Origin: Hedera helix
Lineage: Eukaryota > Streptophyta > Magnoliopsida > Apiales > Araliaceae
Assembly: GCA_947179155.2 (NCBI GenBank)
Contig: OX359285.1
Span: forward strand, 10,894,010 to 10,958,009
Direction of reading: 5' to 3'
Length of the DNA: 64,000 bases
The translations under genes were made by a program, and so were the position numbers. The notes below the pieces were generated by a model. It had not been told where the DNA came from. It saw only the letters and a list, made by a program, of their open reading frames with translations, and made no database searches. Of this stretch, positions 10,743 through 22,464 are shown piece by piece. Every line of letters begins with the position of its first letter. Within the stretch, counting starts at the first letter, position 1.

Positions 10743-12560
10743 GTTTTTGTTAACTATTGGAGAATTTTATTTATCTAACAAAGACAGTATTGAAATTACA
10801 ACATATTTTCTCTGTTTTAAATTTTGAAAAGTCAATTTCAAATATTTTCAAACAGAAAATTGAGATGACTTCATTTTATTTATGTCAATATAATTATAAA
10901 TATTATAAACTACCTAAAAAATACTATTAGTTTATAATATTTATTATTTTAAAAATTTAAATAAATTATGTCAATTTTAAATTAATTTTAAAAAATTAAT
11001 AATAATTTTATAATTTAAAATTAATGGAGTATTATTTATGCAACATATAAATTTGAAATTCAGACGATCAAAAAATAATGCATTTAAACCTCTAAAATCC
11101 ACCCAATGCTGTGTCACAAAGAAACCCATAATGATTACTGCAACAAGCCATGTGCCATGTACAGTCTGGCAGGGGCTCACAATGGTCCTTATCCCGACCG
11201 ACACATCCACCCGTCATCAATTATCAAGCCAGGAGAGCTATCAAAATACCAAACGAAGAAAATGTCAATTTCTTTTTCTATACCTTACTTAGTTTATTTG
11301 TTACATGTCTAACTAAATTCTTTAATTTAGAATTAAGATAAAATTAAATAATTATTTATGATAACATTCTTTATATCATCTATTAATTGTGTTTTAATAT
11401 TTAATTATTTTTGTTTTCATGTTTCGTTATTGAAATATCTTTATTTTAAAATTCTTAAGTGATTTTAAATTAATGAAGAGTTTTTGATAAATTATTATTA
11501 AGATATGAGTTTTTCATAATCCATACTTACTCGAAAATATTTTGACAGATTATAGTTAATTCTTAAATTTTGGCGGTGTATACTTGTACAAATTAATTAT
11601 TAAATTACTAAATTTAAGGAAAGAGAGATCAAATGTATAGTTAATTTTAATTGGACTTAATTATTTTATTTTCTGAATTATGTACATCAAACCGGTGGCG
11701 TAATTTGAATTATAAAATAGAAGAGATTGTATTATTTGTTATGCTTATTGTTTAGTGAATTCAGATTTCTAGAAGTCTTTCTTATTATTAGTTTTCATTT
11801 TTTAATTAATTTAATTAGTGTTTAATTGTACTTAATTAATTCTCCAAATTTATTTTTAATTCGTCTAAAATACATATTAAAAATATTTAAAAATTAATCT
11901 ACTCTAATTCATCTGAAATACATATTTGTCATTTTATATTTAAAAATTAGTCTCCAGTTACATATTTTTATCCCTTCACCCTTTTTTTTCCCAACAGCTT
12001 TAATGGCCACAGACATAAAGTTTGTCTCCCACCGATTAAATAGTTGCTCCAATAATGAAGCCAATAACATGGCCAATTCCCACATATTGATTCGAAGGTG
12101 TGTATATGGTTTGAAATTCAAAAAAGAAATCATTTCCAAAATTAATTTGAAAATGTGGGGCAAATGTGACGATAAAATTTAAATTTAACCGTGTCATTCG
12201 GGTCCTTAATTTTGCATATTTTGTAACTACATAAGTACCATATAATCTCCATCCACATAACCACATTTCTATATCCATAATTCAAAAGCTAGCCAACTAG
12301 TCCAAATGAATCATCGATCTGAATGTCCTACAGGTATAGAGCCTCTACAAAAAGAGTTTTAATTAAAAATTTACAAATATTTTTTTTATAATACCCTAAT
12401 TTATTGAGTTTTTTTCTTTCTTTCTTTCTTTCTTTTTGTTTAATAAGATTAACATGATAATACAATTGTAACGACAAGTTTGAGAATATTATACCATCAT
12501 TTTATACTAACATCAAAGAAATACTCGGACCTTTTTTATAAAACAAATATTTGTGACACT
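10743..12560. other. A/T-rich intergenic DNA, no gene seen
   Basis: No gene recognised. A sequence around 10880-10945 repeats one at about 6133-6220, so it belongs to a dispersed A/T-rich repeat. A (TTTC)n tract lies at about 12412-12437. The less A/T-rich island at 11100-11240 has short open frames without family resemblance. Confidence 0.5.
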
Positions 12561-12586
12561 CTGGTATTGAAAAGATTGATGGTATT

Positions 12587-12823
12587 TTTTCTGCTGAGAT
12601 TGGCGAGGCTCTTGCCGTACGTACAACTTTAATTTTTGCTAAAGATACGGGTGTCTAAAGTGGTTGTAGAAGGTGACAACCTTAGTGTTATTAGTAAGCT
12701 TTACAGGCCTGAAAGGGATGTATCACTTTTGGGTTTGATTTTGGAGGATTGTCTGCACATTGGTGCTGGTTTTGAAAAGTGTAGTTACTCTCATGTTGGT
12801 ACGCATCACACAGTTTACGAATG
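12587..12823 (+). pseudogene. RNase H-like (RVT_3-type) domain fragment, frameshifted
   Basis: Two adjoining frames read AEIGEALAVRTTLIFAKD and then VSKVVVEGDNLSVISKL, followed by LLGLILEDCL. This is the pattern of the plant RNase H-like domain found in LINE-type elements and in stand-alone proteins (Glu of AEIGEA, Asp of VEGD). The frame changes near 12650, and no start or full domain is present. It is best explained as debris of a LINE or of an RNase H-domain gene. Confidence 0.7.
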
Positions 12824-12989
12824 ACACTATTTTTTCTGCATCAAATGTTTTATTTTGTGATACACTGGTTTGCTCCAATTAGTCAACAAACACAAACACA
12901 AACACAAACACGCCTGTATATAACACACAGTCCATACATAAGTCATGTACACGCACAAAACCACACTTTACATGGTAATGTCCCAACCT

Positions 12990-13640
12990 TTTATTACTTC
13001 TCTTAATAACAAGGAATGCACTACCTAAAGACTTGCAGATTCCAACTCAATACTCTGCCATACACAAGCCTTAGCATAGGTACAAATAATTACAATATAG
13101 GCTGCAATTAACATCCCCAATTGTCTAGAAATTTCTTGGCCAATGACCTTTCAGCTTTCAAATTACAACTGTTTAACAATTGCCCCCACTAAGTCACTAA
13201 CAGCCTGCATGCATATGGGCTTTGACCCATGTTCTGAAATTCAAATCCAAGATATTCCAATAAGTGTGTGGAGGTTGGCTAAATCAATAACCACTCATAA
13301 CAGCCCACCAGCCTAGTGTCAGCGAATCCTCCATCTAGCCCATGAAGTCAACCAACATCTTTGTAGTCTCAACCCACGAATTTTCCCAACATGTGTTATA
13401 ATGCTTTGTCCATCCAACCCACAAGAAATTCTAATTAGGCCAAACACTTGCCCAAGGTGCTACCCATTGTGAACAAGCCCACACATAGCAATGTTCATGC
13501 CTAACCCATGAATGAGTCTTTAATTCAATCCAAGCTATCAATCCGTATGCTAGCATTATTATTAGGGGAGCCCAACAATGCCCCAACGTGCCCCACGCAA
13601 AGGCCATGACAACCTGTCCATGGTCTGTGCAGACTTTACG
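12990..13640 (-). mobile_element. Probable 3' LTR of the chromovirus
   Basis: Less A/T-rich sequence lying directly downstream (minus strand) of the chromodomain region. A purine-rich stretch, read as AGGGGAGGGAAGG on the minus strand at about 13642-13654, fits the polypurine tract. The matching 5' LTR was not found in the window, so the borders are estimates. Confidence 0.45.
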
Positions 13641-13859
13641 GACCTTCCCTCCCCTATAGTAACACTTATGAAAAAAAATCAAAGTGTCAACAACAGATGT
13701 AAAGTATTCTTGAAGAGTCATAATGTATACCCTCTGGGTATACTAGTTTAGCCAATTGCATTGCCTTACATATTGAGTGTCAAATTGCCTTGCCCACACT
13801 GACTGAGTGTCGATGCCAAGTCTTTGCATGCTGTTTGGCTATCCCACATGCCAGAGGGT

Positions 13860-14786
13860 GTTTCCAATACTCCGTAATCTATTTCTCAAATTGCAACAAA
13901 ATCACATCCCATTTTCAACTAGCATCCACTTCATCTTCGCCTTTCCAATGAACCAGATAATATGTCCTTCAATTTTCTTGCTCTGACCTTCAGTCCTATG
14001 AGCCAAAATCTTTTCGACATTCTTATCAAACTATTTCATGATCATCGGAGGAGCATTCTTGACTTGCTTTAAGCTAGCATCAAGCAATTCTTACTGGAAT
14101 GGTTTCAGATTGCTCACATGAAACGTTAGATGAACTTTCAATCGATCTGAAAGTTTTATCCTGTAAGCCATAACACAACTTTCTTCATAACTTCAAAGGA
14201 ACCGTCATACATTGAAATCAATCATCTATGCACAGTCTTACTTCTTATCTTCTTCCAAATATGTGGTGTTAGTTTCAACAACATCATATCACCCACCTTA
14301 AATTCAAGTGGCCTTCTATGCACAACAACATACTTTTTCATTTGCCTCACTGCTTTGTTAAGGCTATCTCGTGCTTCCTAAAACAACTATATTCTGGATC
14401 TTGCAAACTAATATACAGCAGTGCAATTACCACCAGTATGCTACACTGCCACATCATTTGGAGTCCTTGGTTGAAAACCCAATGCTAAACTCGAAGGGAC
14501 TCATTCCTGTTATAGTGGACCAATACAAGTTGTAGCAGAACTATACTGGTTCCAATAAGTCCAACCAATTTTTTTTTGACTTACAGTCACATAATGTCGC
14601 AGATACTCCTCGAGAAACTGATTTAATCTTTCAGTCTAACCATCTGTTTGTGGATGATTTGCCGTGGAACTTCAATTCATAACCGATTAATCCAAAAAAA
14701 AAAAAAAAAACTGTCCCAAACCTTCCTACAAACCGAGTATCCCGATTACTTATGATATCCTCTAGCAACCCAAAATACCTCATAAC
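13860..14786 (-). pseudogene. Chromovirus pol, piece 1: integrase C-terminus and chromodomain
   Basis: On the minus strand a broken frame gives HPQTDG, LEEYLRHYV and, at its end, a chromodomain (YLVHWKGEDEVDAS, then KWDVILLQFEK and ITEYW). The chromodomain places it in the chromovirus branch of Ty3/gypsy. Integrase inserts the cDNA; the chromodomain targets it to chromatin. Several in-frame stops and frameshifts are present, including a poly-A run at 14694-14710. The upstream half is found at 32733-34039: Athila element A separates the two. The join at 14786/14787 has lost part of the integrase and the tip of the Athila LTR. Confidence 0.85.
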
Positions 14787-15592
14787 GCGTTCAATTGTAA
14801 TACTCAGCAAGCAAGGATATCGTTCCTAAGAGGAAATAGATTAATAATTATTAATTACTAATTTTTAACCAAATTAATCCTATTTAAAGTACGATGAATA
14901 ATTGAAAATTAAAATGAAACTTAATTGAAATTAACTTCTAAAAAATTAACCACAAGAATAAATACAGATTTATCAGCTTAAGATTACAACTTCCCTTAGT
15001 GTCTCATTTAAATCAATGTACTTCCTCTTTAATTAATTAATTAATTAAACTGAATCACTAACCAAGAATTCTTTATAGTACCCATGCACCTCTTCCGTTA
15101 GCACATGAACGAATCCTCCAAAATCTAGCCTTAAGGCGACAGAATTATAAGGAACATCCCAGTTAATTAACTCATTATATTTCTATGTGAATTATGCCAA
15201 CTATGATTTAAATTTAGATTCTCTTATTGGCTGTAAATGACATATAGGCATATTTCTATCCTATATGCTAAGCATATTAATCTTAACACAGATTATATGA
15301 ACAGTTGTTATCATACCCAAATCTAAACCTATACTTTTCTAGCTTTGTATAGATTATCTCGGTAATTGTTAGATAGAAAATTAATTAACAAGCACGAGTT
15401 ATGATAAACGATTCGAGAATAACTAACTTTAACTAAAGAGGAAATAATTAATTTAAACTACGCACTAAGTTCCATTGCAATCTTAATGTAAAATTTAGTT
15501 CATAGTGTCTAGATAGAGCATCATCAAATTTAACAATAAAAACATCTCAGAGATTACAAAAATTAAAGATAAAAGAAAGGATTAGAAGAAAC

Positions 15593-18511
15593 TGTGACGC
15601 TCCAAAATCTAGGCTTACATAGCCCAATTTGAGACGCCATAAAATACACAATTTCTAATACAAATAGTACATAAAACAGAAATACAGAACTTAATAATAC
15701 ACAATTCTTGTCACACTGTATACAACATGTGAAGACTACAATAGTTATCTCTCAGACCGTCACTCCATTCCCCTGCTAGACCCGACTATTCTCTCATTTT
15801 CTGAAAAACCATGGAACAAAAGAAAGGGTGAGCTCAAATAGCCTAGTAAGAAATATCATGACTAAGATAATGACAAATAAATTATCATTAGCCTTCAACA
15901 GTAGAGTTCTTAATTGAATATAATAGACAATAAGCTTTATATCAATAATAGCAGCAGAAAGCAATCCATTAGAAGAATAATGTAGACTATGATGTCAACT
16001 CGCGTCTCTTTTTAAGAAAAATATCATCAACTTTTATTATCTTAAACACCATCGGTCATGATAATATAAATTTTCAGTTCCTGATTATAATCATGCCTGT
16101 CAATAGTTCATCTTTGCATTACGGGCTAAAGATATTCAAATATAACACCAATGATAATGAATATACCAGTTTTCAGCCTTTGGTCATAATTATACCAACA
16201 ACAGTTCATCTTTGCCCCAGGCTAAGGAGAATATTCACCACGTGCCCTAAAAGATACAATAATTATATTGCCTTTATCCTATCATCTGTGCCCCAGGCCA
16301 CATATATTCACAACAATATAGTTCTTGATGATTAAAATAACAACCGTGATATAGATGACGAATCAGAAGAAACAGTATGATCAATAAATATTGAAATTTT
16401 ATGATTTTTCTTTGTGCAGATTCAAATAATGTCCAAATTGATAACATGATGTGGACTAAAATTCAAGAATGATATTTAAGATCTATAGTTCAGAATAACA
16501 GTTAATGTTCAATAGAAAGATTTAGAAAAATAGGAAGGTTCAATTGAAATGATATTAGATGAAGCGCAAACTATTAAAGAATATATAATCATTTCAAGAA
16601 ACTTTACCAACAAGAGATAAATAAGAAATGAATACGAAGAGTAATTCACCAAACACGCGGTAGTCCGCGTAGTCGGGTTATTCTCAGAGATTAATGAAGA
16701 ATGAATACGAAAGGTTATTCACCAAACATGCGGTAGTCCGCGTAGTCAGGTTATTCCCACAAATTAATAAGGAATGAGTACGAAAGGTTATTCAACAAAC
16801 ATGCAGTAGTCCGCGTAGTCAAGTTATTCCCACAAATTAATAAGGAATGAATACGAAATGTTATTCACTAAACATGCGGTAATCCACATAGTCATGTTGT
16901 TCTTACAAATTAATATATGGAGATAAATGACACATCTTACGAGTAAGAAAGAAACGATATTATTTTTTAGAATGAAATAATGATAATCCCTTACCATAGT
17001 AAGTTTGAATAATGGAAGATGAAAAAGATGGTATCCCTTACCTTAACACGTGACTAGATATGAAGTTGGTCAACTTATATTTTTATAATTTAATTAGTAA
17101 CTACCATATATAATTTTATGGTGTATACCAATTCGTATGAAATCATCAAAAGTGATTTAATAAAATAAAGTAGAATAACTTCAATATAGTTTTTGAAGAA
17201 AATAATATTTCAAAATAAATCTTCCAAAGGAAGCTTTTCAAAATGAATCTTCCAAAGGAAGAGTCTTCTAAAGGAAGATTTATAAACACCGTGTGATGTG
17301 TGTGACTACTTATATAACTTTTATAAAAAGACTTACTTGGTCAGTACTTGTACACTTACAGATCTTTACAAATACTCAAGATGACTTTAGCACACTCAAA
17401 GAGAACTTATACAAAGAAATATTTGGAGAGTGAAAGAAAGAATAAGCAAGAAAGTTTTTTATGAAAAATCCTTAAGTTAAGGCCTCTATTTATAGCAAAA
17501 AATCTTATCATCACCAAGATTTCCTAATTTAGTCCAAACCGTATATTTCAAGATAATGTTTAATTCATACCACTCATTTCATCTTTTAAGATTTCCTTAA
17601 TCTGAACCATTCATTTAAAGATTATCTTTTAACCTATACCATTCAATTTACTTTATATATAAAACAACTAACTTTAAATAAATCAATTAACTTTATATAT
17701 ATAAAAAAATAACTTTATATAATTTATCATAATAAAAACAAATAACTTTATCAATTCAATTATTCAACAATAATTCACAATTATTCATTATTATGGCTAA
17801 TTGTTGTAAATGCGGTGTAGTTGGCTTTTCGAGTTAGATAAACAGAAAATCAACTAATAATAGAATACAACAGTTTAATCAATATCATAAAAGAGATAAC
17901 AATAATGCTGAAAATAAATAAGAAAATAACACGTTACTGTGTAATAACAATTATTGATTCAGTAATGTGAATTATTGTGCATATGCTACTGTGACAATTA
18001 TCAGCTCAATAATATGAATTATTATGCATGTGACAATTATTGGTTCAATAAAGTCAATATAGTACAATAACCATTTTATTAGTTTAATAATATGAAACAC
18101 TGTGCAATACTGTGTGTTACTGTGCAATACCGTGTGCTACTGTGCAATACCGTGTGCTACTATGTAATACTGTATGTTACTATTCCTTTACCACCGGGTA
18201 TTTTAATAGTTCAAGGTGATAGTACCATTGACTATATTTATTTAGAAAGGTTAAGTATGTCGCTTTCTATATCCGACAATAATTCGTTGTGGGGGTCCAC
18301 CATTATTTTGTTATTTCGGCGCTGTCGTACGAATCGAATATTCCCCGACAAAACGAATATTCTCCGACCAAACGCATATTGTCTAACATAATAAAATTTG
18401 CACATAACATCCTTAACTTTTAACCTTATCAATTTAACCACCTACAGTTTCAGGAAAAATATATATGAAGAAAAATTAAATTTTGTATTTCATAAAATTC
18501 GGGGTCTTACA
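15593..18511 (-). mobile_element. Tekay/Del-like solo LTR, TSD GAAAC
   Basis: Begins TGTGACGCTCC and ends GGGGTCTTACA, flanked by GAAAC at 15588-15592 and 18512-18516; the uninterrupted site is seen at 32265-32275. Its reverse complement matches the LTR at 60952-63364 at both ends (TGTAAGACCC start). A good minus-strand TATA (CTATAAATAG, 17485-17494) fits that orientation. It contains a four-copy tandem repeat (16626-16917). No internal region is present. About 2919 bp. Confidence 0.9.
16626..16917. repeat. Tandem repeat, four copies of about 73 bp
   Basis: Each unit starts GAATGAATACGAAAGG and carries GCGGTAGTCCGCGTAGTC. In the first unit the core ACGCGG-TAGT-CCGCGT is a perfect 6-bp stem with a 4-nt loop, and later units drift. 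It lies inside the minus-strand Tekay-like LTR, upstream of its TATA box. Confidence 0.88.
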
Positions 18512-18982
18512 GAAACTATAATGGTTACTCCTAAACTCTGCCTTGAATCCTCCGAAAATCTACAAAAATCTCCCTCTGTTCTTCCTTCTTTTCCTCCAAA
18601 AATCGTCTCAGCTTTTGCTGTATTTTTTTTCTTGGCACGTCCACTTATTCTTGGTAGTTAAATAACATCCATTTCCCCTTGCTTTTCAGAATTTTCGGAG
18701 TTCCAAACTGGCTGATTCTGATCATGGGTTTCTAGACACCGACCTTAGTGCAAATATGGGCGTCTAGACGTCGTTCAGTGGCACCATATTTATAAAATTG
18801 CCATTTTCAGAAATTTTCATTTCTTTTAATTACTTTCTTCTCCAAAATGTCATATACGTCCCTCCTACTCCAACTTGCAATAGATAAACATAAAAACAAA
18901 TAAAAAGAACCTAAAAACACTTAAAGGTAGCAATTATTAGCTCTAACAATACTCGATTCGTAGGTATAAAATTCACTCATCA

Positions 18983-18998
18983 AATACCCCCAAACTTG
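18983..18998 (-). other. Polypurine tract of Athila element A
   Basis: On the minus strand the sequence next to the LTR reads AAGTTTGGGGGTATTT, the usual Athila-type plus-strand primer. It is preceded by the family's GCTTGAGGACAAACAATTG. Confidence 0.8.
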
Positions 18999-19615
18999 AA
19001 CAATTGTTTGTCCTCAAGCAAACAAAACAAACAACTGAAACTAAATCATAATATCTAAACTAACTACATGAATGCATATGGATGTCCTACTAATGACTCA
19101 AGCAATAAATCAACACAATTCATAAACATCTGGCCTCAAAGATTCTTAAATGATAATTCTATAAAACTTTAAATTCATGCATAGTTAAAAATATTATCAC
19201 CAATTTCATCTTACTATTGACCTTTTCGTGTGTGTGTGAATCAATATATCCAGTTGAACTTTCGCTTCAATGCATGACTCTGTAATGCTCAATAAAAGAT
19301 ATTTAATCATATACAACATTTTATTACCCCTCTATACACTTATTTTTGCATTTTTTTATTTGCACGAGTGCGTCTTATGCTTCATCTCGCTATTCCTATC
19401 ATTTTCTCGCTTATTCTTAACTTGTGCAATGTTTATTTTTATTAGGTTTTTCAATGTCACCCATATAATGAACTTTTCACCAGTGACTCCCAAACCGGAC
19501 AACTTTAGGGTACTAAGTATAGATACACTCCTAAAGGCTTACTTGTTCTAATGACAAAGGCCAAAAAAAAAAAAAAAAAAAACTAGCCAAGTGTTGCTCA
19601 TATCCGTCTAATTTT

Positions 19616-19649
<34 letters not shown>

Positions 19650-20150
19650 AAATGAGACAGACATCGAAGCAATTATTCATTAGTTCTTACTCTTTATAAC
19701 TTTTCGTGATCCAACAAGTAATAGAGGTTACCAATATCCTAAATGAATATCTCATGCACGAATTAAATCTCAATCCAACCGGCTTAACACATTGAATATG
19801 TGCATTCAAAACCAACGAGTCCCATGTTCAATAAAGCTAGCAACAGTTAAAATCTCGAACTAGCAATCCTTATCCGTCTCATTATCATTATTAGATACTT
19901 AGTGTTATTTTTTTTTTCATCGGCCTTCCTTAAATTTAAAGTATTAAAATACTGCTCAAGTGTTCCTAAATGCATTGACATATGATCCTAAATGCTCTTT
20001 TTTTTTTCTTTTTTTTTTTTAAAATTTTTCAAGTTAAGAAATTGTTGAAACTGTTACTGAAACTGCACTATATAAATAATATGAAACTAACTATTATGCT
20101 CCTCCAAACTTGAACTAGGCAATGTCCTCATTGTAAAGAGTAAAGAACTG
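18999..20150 (-). other. 3' noncoding region of Athila element A
   Basis: Long untranslated stretch between the post-pol frame and the polypurine tract. It holds the conserved GAGTGCGTCTTATGCTTCAT motif (19366-19390), a sector shared with element D (19444-19541), a (TA)n run near 19620-19646 and poly-A/T runs. A second tract resembling a polypurine end (AGTTTGGAGGAGC on the minus strand) lies near 20098-20115. Confidence 0.65.
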
Positions 20151-20314
20151 AAAAACTGAGGACTTCTCTGTTCAGGTCAATCATGATGATTGACCTCCTC
20201 ATCACTTTCTTCTGCCTTGTCATCAATGTCTAAGTCTGAAGGCGGGTATGCTGGAAAGGTTGGTGGCAATGGGCAGGAAGCAGATCCTAGAGACGGATTT
20301 AGCTTAACAAACAA

Positions 20315-21382
20315 TTATAGCATCGCTGTGTGAGTATCGATATTGTACCTATGCATCACATCTTGATGTTTGGCAATACGGTGGTTTTGGCGATCCATCC
20401 TTTGACTACCCCGCTCCACTTGACTCGCGACCAAGTCAATTCTCCTAGTATGATTCCTCGAATCACGACGTAACTCCTCAACAAGGTGTGATGGTGGCAC
20501 AGGATTCTCAAGATTATCAAGACCCCCAGCTCTATACTCATTCGCTATAATGATATATCCAAGCCCCTTTAGATGAGATTCTCCACCAACCTGCATCTTA
20601 TATCTTAATATCACCGAATGGTCAATCGGTGCCAACGGGGCTTATAAAACTTCTTCTTTATCCTATTGAACGCCCACACACTTACATAAGTCGATAATTA
20701 ATGAAGGATGAGGAAGACCACCTAATGTGCTATCTTCAAGAGTTTTTACTATAGATGCATGTATCATCTCACCTACATCCACTGTTTTTCCCATTGCAAT
20801 ACAATATAAAAGCCCTGCACATTCCTTTGTCACATCAGTCTTATGCCGAGCTGGCATCAATTTAGCACATATAAAGCCAAGCCAAGCTTTTTCATAGCGA
20901 CTAAGCTTGGTACTTTTAAAATTTGTTGCCTTTTGTGTTGTCGTGGCTTTCCAATCCATACTGGGTTCACACAAGCTGAAAATTATTTCACTATAGTCTA
21001 GTTCCTTAGTCTTGTAGTCCTTATATTCACATTCTTTAATTTTTTGCAAGCCATAATAGGCATTGATTTCCTTTCTCCCCACATTCACCCATTTGCCAAG
21101 AACTGAATTACCCTCTGCCTCTGTTGCATTTGCGTAGAATTTCTTCACAATGTTGATAATAGCTGGTTCAGTTTGACTTGTGAAGTTTTTCCAATTTCCC
21201 TGTCATATATTGGCTACAATATCCCCATCTGTCTCATGTGGTCTCAAACCTCATTCCGAAATCAAATTTTTGTTAGCTAATAGTTGGTGATAGCGTTTCG
21301 ATGTAGTGTAACTTGTAAATCTTTTCTTGTCAAAAGACTTCGATAAAGACAAACCTTCTCCCTTTTTCCTCTTAGAAGTCAT
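20315..21382 (-). pseudogene. Athila post-pol ORF (putative plant transposon protein domain)
   Basis: An extra reading frame downstream of pol, as seen in many plant Athila/Tat elements and of unknown function. It starts at ATG 21380-21382 with a Lys/Arg-rich MTSKRKKGEG. The middle has KKFYANATEAEG, INAYYGL and LGFICAKLMPARHKTDVTKE, the pattern of the domain usually annotated as putative plant transposon protein. A C-terminal charged part reads LRRDSRNHTRRIDLVASQVE. The whole region stays in one frame but has four internal stops, two before 21148 and two between 20665 and 20636. No frameshift is needed, so decay has been by point change. The family is clear, the function unknown. Confidence 0.75.
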
Positions 21383-22464
21383 TGACAAGTATGCAGAACA
21401 TAACTCAGTAGCTTAAAACCAAATAGGATCACTCGTTTACACAAAACAGTTAGTTTGGGCAATTTGTCAAACAGTCAATGTGCACTACGAAATGAACCTT
21501 CTTTAAATTGTCCCCAAACTTTATTTGATCCACCCATGAATGGGTTTTGATTTCTAGCACTCCAAATAAAACAAATAACATATAAGAGATGCAACCCAAT
21601 CCTCCAATTGAGCCAACATAAATTCAATTGGGTAACCAATTTACAAATATCCCAAACTCCTTTATACTAATGTACATGTAGTTCAATAGACTCAATGAAA
21701 TTTGCAAGGACTTTGTTGAATTCCATATGTAATCAAATACCCCATGTAAAAGATGATAAATCGTCCTTTAATTCGAGAGCCCAGATGACGAGTACTTTGC
21801 TGCGATTTGAAATCCTGTTGCTTCATTCCGAACAAGAGATGGGAAGGTTGGATTGTTGCTTTGATTGTTGTGTTAATAGCCGAGATGAAGAATTCGAATG
21901 GGTTTAGGAGTGTTGAATGTTTGATCAAGTCGTGATTGGGGAGGAGTAGTGTAAACTTAGAATAGATTTGGGATTTTTGAAATGCCTTTGCTCCGAACAC
22001 GATTTTGCAGGATTATTATTATTTTTTTTTAAAAAAAGGGCCTAAGTACGCCATATTTTGTTCCTCTCCTAGCATCTAGACTTCGAGTTATATAAAGGTA
22101 AGGGGGGGGGGGGGGCTGGGCACCTTAACGCTTTAATTTCTTTATTACTGGGCGTAATATACGCTGGGTCGAACTAAGTGAGAAGGCGCCCAGGTATTTA
22201 GACGCCCAATTTACTAAGGTCCTGGGCGTATATATGCTCGTATGCTTTTCCATTAGGACTTAGAAAATTTTCCATCTTGCTCCTTGATAATTTGCAGACC
22301 TGAAACCAATTGAAGCAAACATTAAGATGTGCAAGGAATATACACTACTAAAATTTAAGTTTATAAAATCCTAAACTACAAAGATTAAAGTTTAATAACC
22401 AAATGAACTAAACGTAAAATAAACACAAATAACTCCTGAGTTGCTTGTTGGTTGAAATTGGAAC
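21383..22464. other. Noncoding internal region of Athila element A
   Basis: No protein recognised. A G homopolymer of about 14 lies near 22100-22116, followed by a sector with repeated GGGCG and GCGCCC words (22135-22235) that resembles the GGGCGTCTAGACG part of this element's LTRs. Confidence 0.5.

Larger units (their letters stand above)
14787..18982 (-). mobile_element. 3' LTR of Athila element A, interrupted by a solo LTR
   Basis: Matches the LTR at 31520-32732 from TTCAATTGTAATACTCAGC onward and ends in CACTCATCA at 18982. It lacks about 45 bp of the outer tip, which together with missing integrase codons indicates a deletion at this edge. Without the Tekay-like insert the LTR is about 1272 bp. 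The other copy is shorter mainly because it lacks about 115 bp next to TGACATATAGG. The chromovirus is the host of this insertion. Confidence 0.85.

Noticed and set aside
11038..11341. Overlapping short frames on both strands near 11.1 kb
   Set aside because: Only 63-84 codons, mutually overlapping, no motif, start context or splice support.
11909..12278. Minus-strand frames with a hydrophobic end (VGIGHVIGFIIGATI)
   Set aside because: A single hydrophobic stretch in A/T-rich DNA; no transporter or aquaporin signature such as NPA was found.
16626..16917. Satellite or centromeric repeat
   Set aside because: Only four copies and bounded by the LTR, so it is a local duplication inside the element.
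18092..18391. 99-codon frame in the Tekay-like solo LTR
   Set aside because: It lies in LTR repeat text and the same region elsewhere (38552-38767) has a different frame; no conservation as protein.
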